Positions 5,850 through 8,656 of a DNA stretch of 8,656 nucleotides are shown here, piece by piece. Every line of letters begins with the position of its first letter. Position 1 is the stretch's first letter. Below the pieces are notes generated by a model that did no database searches, was not told the origin of the DNA, and saw only the letters and a program-made list of their open reading frames with translations. A program made the position numbers and the translations under genes. This DNA is from Bacillota bacterium (GTDB taxonomy: Bacteria; Bacillota_I; Bacilli_A; Erysipelotrichales; Erysipelotrichaceae): assembly GCA_023388035.1 (NCBI GenBank), contig JAEWGY010000088.1:1-8656 (forward strand), written 5' to 3'.

Positions 5850-6723
5850 AGCTTTAAAATATAGTGAAAGAACAACTTATACAAATACTAAGCCTTCTAA
5901 AGACTTACCGAAGAGTGTTCTTAATAATATGGCTGTTAAATCAATGATGCTTCAAGCTTCATTTAACTTTGAAAGAATGCAAGCTGCAGGTTGGTTATGG
6001 TCTATTTTACCAGGTTTAAAATTAATTCATGAAGATAAAGAAGATCTTAAAACTTCAATGACTCATAATCTCGAATTCTTCAACACTCATCCATTCTTAG
6101 TAACCTTTGTAATGGGTATTGTTTTAAATCTAGAACAACATAAAGTTGATATTAATACAATCCGCGCTGTAAGAACTGCAGCAATGGGTCCTTTAGGTGG
6201 AATTGGGGATGCTTTATTCTGGTTTACCTTAATTCCAGTTACTGCAGGTATAACTGCTAACTGGGCGATTAAAGGTGATGTTGCTGGACCAATTTTATAT
6301 TTCTTAATCGCAATGGGTGTTCAAATGGCACTACGTTTCAGTTTAATGCATTGGTCTTATAAATTAGGTACAAATGCAATTGAAGTTTTAACTAGGAATT
6401 CTAAGGAATTTACTCATGCAGCTTCAATGCTTGGGGTATTCATTGTTGGAGCATTAACTTGTAACTATGGTGCTACTAGATTAGGTATCATTATTCCTAA
6501 TGGTGATAAACCAGTTAATATTCAAGGTTTAATGGATGGTATTCTACCTGCTATGCTTCCTTTAGGTTTAACTTTACTTTGTTATTACCTATTAAAGAAA
6601 AAAGGCTGGAAACCTGTTCATTGTATCACTTTATTACTAGTAATTGGTTTACTAGGTGGCTTATTAGCAATTTGGCCAGGTGGATATAAACAAATTATTA
6701 CCATGCCTTGGGTTAATAGTTAA
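5839..6723 (+). CDS. PTS mannose-family transporter subunit IID
   Basis: 294 residues, the IID membrane subunit of a mannose-type PTS. Family landmarks: QASFNFERMQ at 39-48, FFNTHPF at 80-86, and GPLGGIGDALFW at 117-128 leading into the first strong hydrophobic stretch. Further hydrophobic segments lie around 155-175, 195-215, 232-252 and 260-280. The C-terminus carries WPGG. The N-terminal ~28 residues before the family core are polar and slightly longer than in many homologues. The start ATG overlaps the IIC gene by 11 nt, with GGAGG 8 nt upstream. The gene ends with tandem stops (TAATAA), followed 37 nt later by a strong terminator. Confidence 0.94.
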   Translation: MESKALKYSERTTYTNTKPSKDLPKSVLNNMAVKSMMLQASFNFERMQAAGWLWSILPGLKLIHEDKEDLKTSMTHNLEFFNTHPFLVTFVMGIVLNLEQHKVDINTIRAVRTAAMGPLGGIGDALFWFTLIPVTAGITANWAIKGDVAGPILYFLIAMGVQMALRFSLMHWSYKLGTNAIEVLTRNSKEFTHAASMLGVFIVGALTCNYGATRLGIIIPNGDKPVNIQGLMDGILPAMLPLGLTLLCYYLLKKKGWKPVHCITLLLVIGLLGGLLAIWPGGYKQIITMPWVNS

Positions 6724-6759
6724 TAAGTTATTAATTTTAAAATTTGGCATTATTTATCT

Positions 6760-6788
6760 AAGGCTACATTATGTAGCCTTTCCTTTTT
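6760..6788 (+). terminator. Rho-independent terminator of the PTS operon
   Basis: AAGGCTACA pairs perfectly with TGTAGCCTT around a 3-nt TTA loop (9-bp stem, 6760-6780), followed by TCCTTTTT. It closes the IIB-IIC-IID transcript and shows that no further PTS or sugar-catabolism gene belongs to this operon. Confidence 0.9.
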
Positions 6789-6791
6789 GAC

Positions 6792-6802
6792 TATGTTAAA
6801 AT
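6792..6802 (+). promoter_or_regulatory. Extended -10 promoter for the membrane-anchored TPR-like gene
   Basis: TATGTTAAAAT matches TRTGnTATAAT with one mismatch. There is no recognisable -35, because the 17-bp position falls in the preceding terminator stem. The start would be near 6809, leaving a leader of about 9-10 nt that contains the GAGG ribosome-site core at 6809-6812. The same motif with flanks recurs at 7480. Confidence 0.5.
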
Positions 6803-6817
6803 AATAATGAGGTTTAT

Positions 6818-7420
6818 ATGAATAAAACAATAATAAATATCATCATTATCATTTCAATTTCACTTTTAATAACAGCAGGCTTTATTTTTATTAAAAGATT
6901 AATTTATGGTAAATTAGTAAGGTCGATTACTTATAATCAAAGTGAATATGAAAGACTTAAAAATAAAATTAGTACTAAATTATTTATTTCACGCTTTACG
7001 ATTTTATTTCTTGATTTAAATTTAGCGATAATTCAAAATAATGTTGGAAGAGTTAATACTTTAATGAAAGAGATTAAACATTTTAATCCTAGTGATAATA
7101 AGGCTAAAATAATTTACAGCATGCTTTTTAATTATTATTTAAATACTAAGCATTATAAAGAAGCTAAGGAATGTTATGAAATAATCAAAAATCTTAAAGA
7201 TGAGCAATTAGTTAAAGAAACAAAGCGCATGTATAATATCTTCATACTTAAAAATGATAAGTATTTAAATGAAATGATTAATGAATTAGAAGATATTGAA
7301 GAAAAGAATCGTTTCCCGCATGAATATTTAATTTCGATGATGTATAAAAATATTAATAATCATGAAATGGCTAAAAAATATGAGGACTTAGCTAAAAAGC
7401 ACCTTGAAATGAGTAAATAG
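6818..7420 (+). CDS. Membrane-anchored TPR-like protein of unknown function
   Basis: 200 residues; I do not recognise a named family. An uninterrupted hydrophobic segment at about 5-27 is followed by the basic stretch KRLIYGKLVR. By the positive-inside rule this places the remaining ~170 residues in the cytoplasm. That part is lysine-rich and all-helical in character. Residues about 97-125 (AKIIYSMLFNYYLNTKHYKE then AKECYEIIKN) look like a TPR helix pair, and 168-196 (HEYLISMMYKNINNHEMAKKY) like another, suggesting a small protein-interaction scaffold. GAGG lies about 5 nt before the ATG. It is a single-gene unit: own extended -10 promoter, own terminator beginning in its stop codon region. 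Nothing in the flanking genes assigns a role. Confidence 0.82.
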   Translation: MNKTIINIIIIISISLLITAGFIFIKRLIYGKLVRSITYNQSEYERLKNKISTKLFISRFTILFLDLNLAIIQNNVGRVNTLMKEIKHFNPSDNKAKIIYSMLFNYYLNTKHYKEAKECYEIIKNLKDEQLVKETKRMYNIFILKNDKYLNEMINELEDIEEKNRFPHEYLISMMYKNINNHEMAKKYEDLAKKHLEMSK

Positions 7421-7442
7421 AATCTATTGATTCTATTTTTTT
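7415..7442 (+). terminator. Rho-independent terminator overlapping the stop codon of the TPR-like gene
   Basis: AAATAGAATC pairs perfectly with GATTCTATTT over 10 bp around a TATT loop, followed by TTTT. The upstream arm includes the TAG stop codon (7418-7420), so the coding sequence and terminator share bases. The stem is AT-rich, but the U-tract orientation and position are convincing. Confidence 0.8.
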
Positions 7443-7479
7443 AAAAAATAAGTTAAAAACAAAAAAAATAAAAAAAGAA

Positions 7480-7490
7480 TATGTTAAAAT
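7480..7490 (+). promoter_or_regulatory. Extended -10 promoter for the secreted surface-protein gene
   Basis: TATGTTAAAAT, identical to the element at 6792-6802, and followed by the same kind of downstream bases (TATAGTGAG against AATAATGAG). No -35 is visible; an A-rich tract (7457-7476) lies upstream and could act as an UP-like element. Predicted start near 7497, leader about 18 nt with the AAGGAG site. Confidence 0.5.
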
Positions 7491-7514
7491 TATAGTGAGA
7501 AAAAAGGAGCAATT

Positions 7515-8656
7515 ATGAAAAAAATATTAATATCAATACTTTCATTACTTGTTGTTTTTAGTACTTACTCAAGTCATAAGACTAATAATTTTGGTTTTAC
7601 TATCAATGCTGAAGAAGAAGATAAAGATGCAATTATCGATAAAGCTAAAATGGAATTAAAAACTTTGCTTCAGCAACAAGAATATACTATGGGTAATTCC
7701 GAAAATACTGGTTATATTGATCAAGTTAGAGAAAAATTTAATGAGCTTTTTTTTAGATTTGATGATGTTCAAGATGCACAGAGAGCTAAACAATTAAGTG
7801 AAGAAGTCTTAAATGAATTTAAACAACATATTGAAAATGTTAAACACGAAGCTTATGAACATTCTGTAAATGCAGTTAAAACGCATATCAGAAATGGTAA
7901 AGAAAGATCAAAACACCCTTTAGAAACAGGACCAATGTTCGATGAGTATGAAGCACAAATTCTAGCTCAAATTGATGAACGTCGTGAAGACTTTTCACAA
8001 ATGGAACATATTTCTAAACCTCTTGCTACTTCTATCTATGATAAATTAGTTGAATTTGATTCTAAGGTTGCTACTGATAAATTACAAAAGAAAATCGAAG
8101 AATTAAAAAAAGATAATAATTATAGTGTAGAAAATAGCCAAAAACTTGATGAGCTATTAGAAAGCTTTAAAAATGATATAGCTAGTGTAAAACAAGGGAA
8201 TTTTGACGAGTTAGATCGTAAATACCAAGCTGCTTTACAAAAGGCTGATGAAGTTGAAAAGAGTGAGGATGTTATAAAGCCAGTAGTTGGCGAAGGTGGC
8301 GCTGATAAGGAAACTGATACTGGTGTTAATCCTACTGGACCTACTGACACAACAGAACCAACTGTAGAACCAGAAGTTCCAACCGAAGAAGTGAGTGAGC
8401 CAGGTGAGGATGCAAAACCTATCGAAAAAGAAGAGGGTGAAGCAGAAGCGCCTAGGGAAGAAGATAAGGTAGTAGTTCCTGATGACGGACCTAAAGACCC
8501 TGATACAGTAGTTGTTAATCCTGGTGATAAGGAAAAAGAACCAGAAGTAACACCTAAGGAACCTGAGAGTGAAACTAGTCCTGAAGTTACACCTGATAAA
8601 CCTAAAGAAGATAAAGAAAAAGAAGAAGCATTAGATCCAGCTTTAGAAAAGGCAAA
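7515..8656 (+). CDS. Secreted, probably cell-surface protein with acidic Pro/Glu-rich tail (3' end beyond window)
   Basis: The frame is open from ATG 7515 to the window end: 380 codons and no stop. AAGGAG lies 5 nt before the start. The N-terminus is a signal peptide: MKK, hydrophobic core at about 4-15, possible cleavage after TINA at 32/33 before an EEED run. Residues ~33-250 are highly charged and helix-prone without cysteine or long hydrophobic stretches, coiled-coil or helical-bundle in character (e.g. LQKKIEELKKDN). From about 256 the composition changes abruptly to Pro, Glu, Asp, Lys, Thr and Val with no aromatic residues. It includes two PEVTP units and resembles the wall-spanning stalks of Gram-positive surface proteins. 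Anchor type (LPxTG or other) would lie downstream and is unseen. I do not recognise the N-terminal domain, so an adhesin or other envelope role is only inference. Confidence 0.85.
   Translation, partial: MKKILISILSLLVVFSTYSSHKTNNFGFTINAEEEDKDAIIDKAKMELKTLLQQQEYTMGNSENTGYIDQVREKFNELFFRFDDVQDAQRAKQLSEEVLNEFKQHIENVKHEAYEHSVNAVKTHIRNGKERSKHPLETGPMFDEYEAQILAQIDERREDFSQMEHISKPLATSIYDKLVEFDSKVATDKLQKKIEELKKDNNYSVENSQKLDELLESFKNDIASVKQGNFDELDRKYQAALQKADEVEKSEDVIKPVVGEGGADKETDTGVNPTGPTDTTEPTVEPEVPTEEVSEPGEDAKPIEKEEGEAEAPREEDKVVVPDDGPKDPDTVVVNPGDKEKEPEVTPKEPESETSPEVTPDKPKEDKEKEEALDPALEKA

Noticed and set aside
8120..8350. 76-residue minus-strand open frame rich in Ser/Pro.
   Set aside because: It is the antisense of the helical-to-acidic-tail region of the secreted protein, has no ribosome site, and its composition is the mirror of the Glu/Thr/Pro-rich sense strand.
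1..8656. Searched by eye for CRISPR arrays, insertion sequences, tRNA genes, toxin-antitoxin pairs and phage or defence genes.
   Set aside because: No spaced repeats, transposase motifs, tRNA cloverleaf or defence-protein signatures were seen; all gaps are shorter than about 160 bases.

Overview
This is low-GC chromosomal DNA with standard bacterial stop usage: TGA ends rsmG and the HAD gene, and the tryptophans I read are TGG. Gene content points to a Bacillota (Firmicutes) genome. The rsmG-noc-parA order, a mannose-family PTS, a BPG-dependent phosphoglycerate mutase, AGGAGG-type ribosome sites and a very AT-rich base composition suggest something like an Erysipelotrichia or related lineage. 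That placement is inference; no rRNA or marker gene is present to settle it.

Layout. Positions 1-1497 (minus strand) hold a tightly overlapping chromosome-maintenance operon: rsmG, then a ParB/Noc-family DNA-binding protein, then the first codons of parA, which runs off the left edge. Positions 1655-3179 (minus) hold gpmA and a Cof-type HAD phosphatase. A clear terminator separates gpmA from rsmG. Positions 3257-4426 (minus) encode an AraC-family regulator divergent from a three-gene mannose/N-acetylgalactosamine-type PTS operon (IIB-IIC-IID, 4562-6723, plus) that ends in a strong terminator. Positions 6818-7420 encode a small membrane-anchored TPR-like protein of unknown function with its own terminator. 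From 7515 a secreted, probably cell-surface protein with a long Pro/Glu/Lys-rich tail runs off the right edge.

How the genes fit together. The left block is typical of the origin-proximal region of Firmicutes (16S rRNA methylation, nucleoid occlusion/segregation). The AraC protein is the obvious candidate controller of the divergent PTS. No IIA domain and no catabolic enzyme for the imported sugar is in the window, so phosphoryl transfer must rely on a IIA encoded elsewhere. The last two genes share a near-identical extended -10 promoter motif.

No CRISPR array, transposon, tRNA, rRNA or obviously new multi-gene system was found. No gap exceeds about 160 bases. The most interesting points are: the Noc-like protein has Noc-type DNA-specificity residues but degraded CTP-binding motifs and no amphipathic N-terminus; extended -10 promoters recur across the window; rsmG and the AraC gene look leaderless; and a perfect 14-bp palindrome sits on the HAD gene's promoter.
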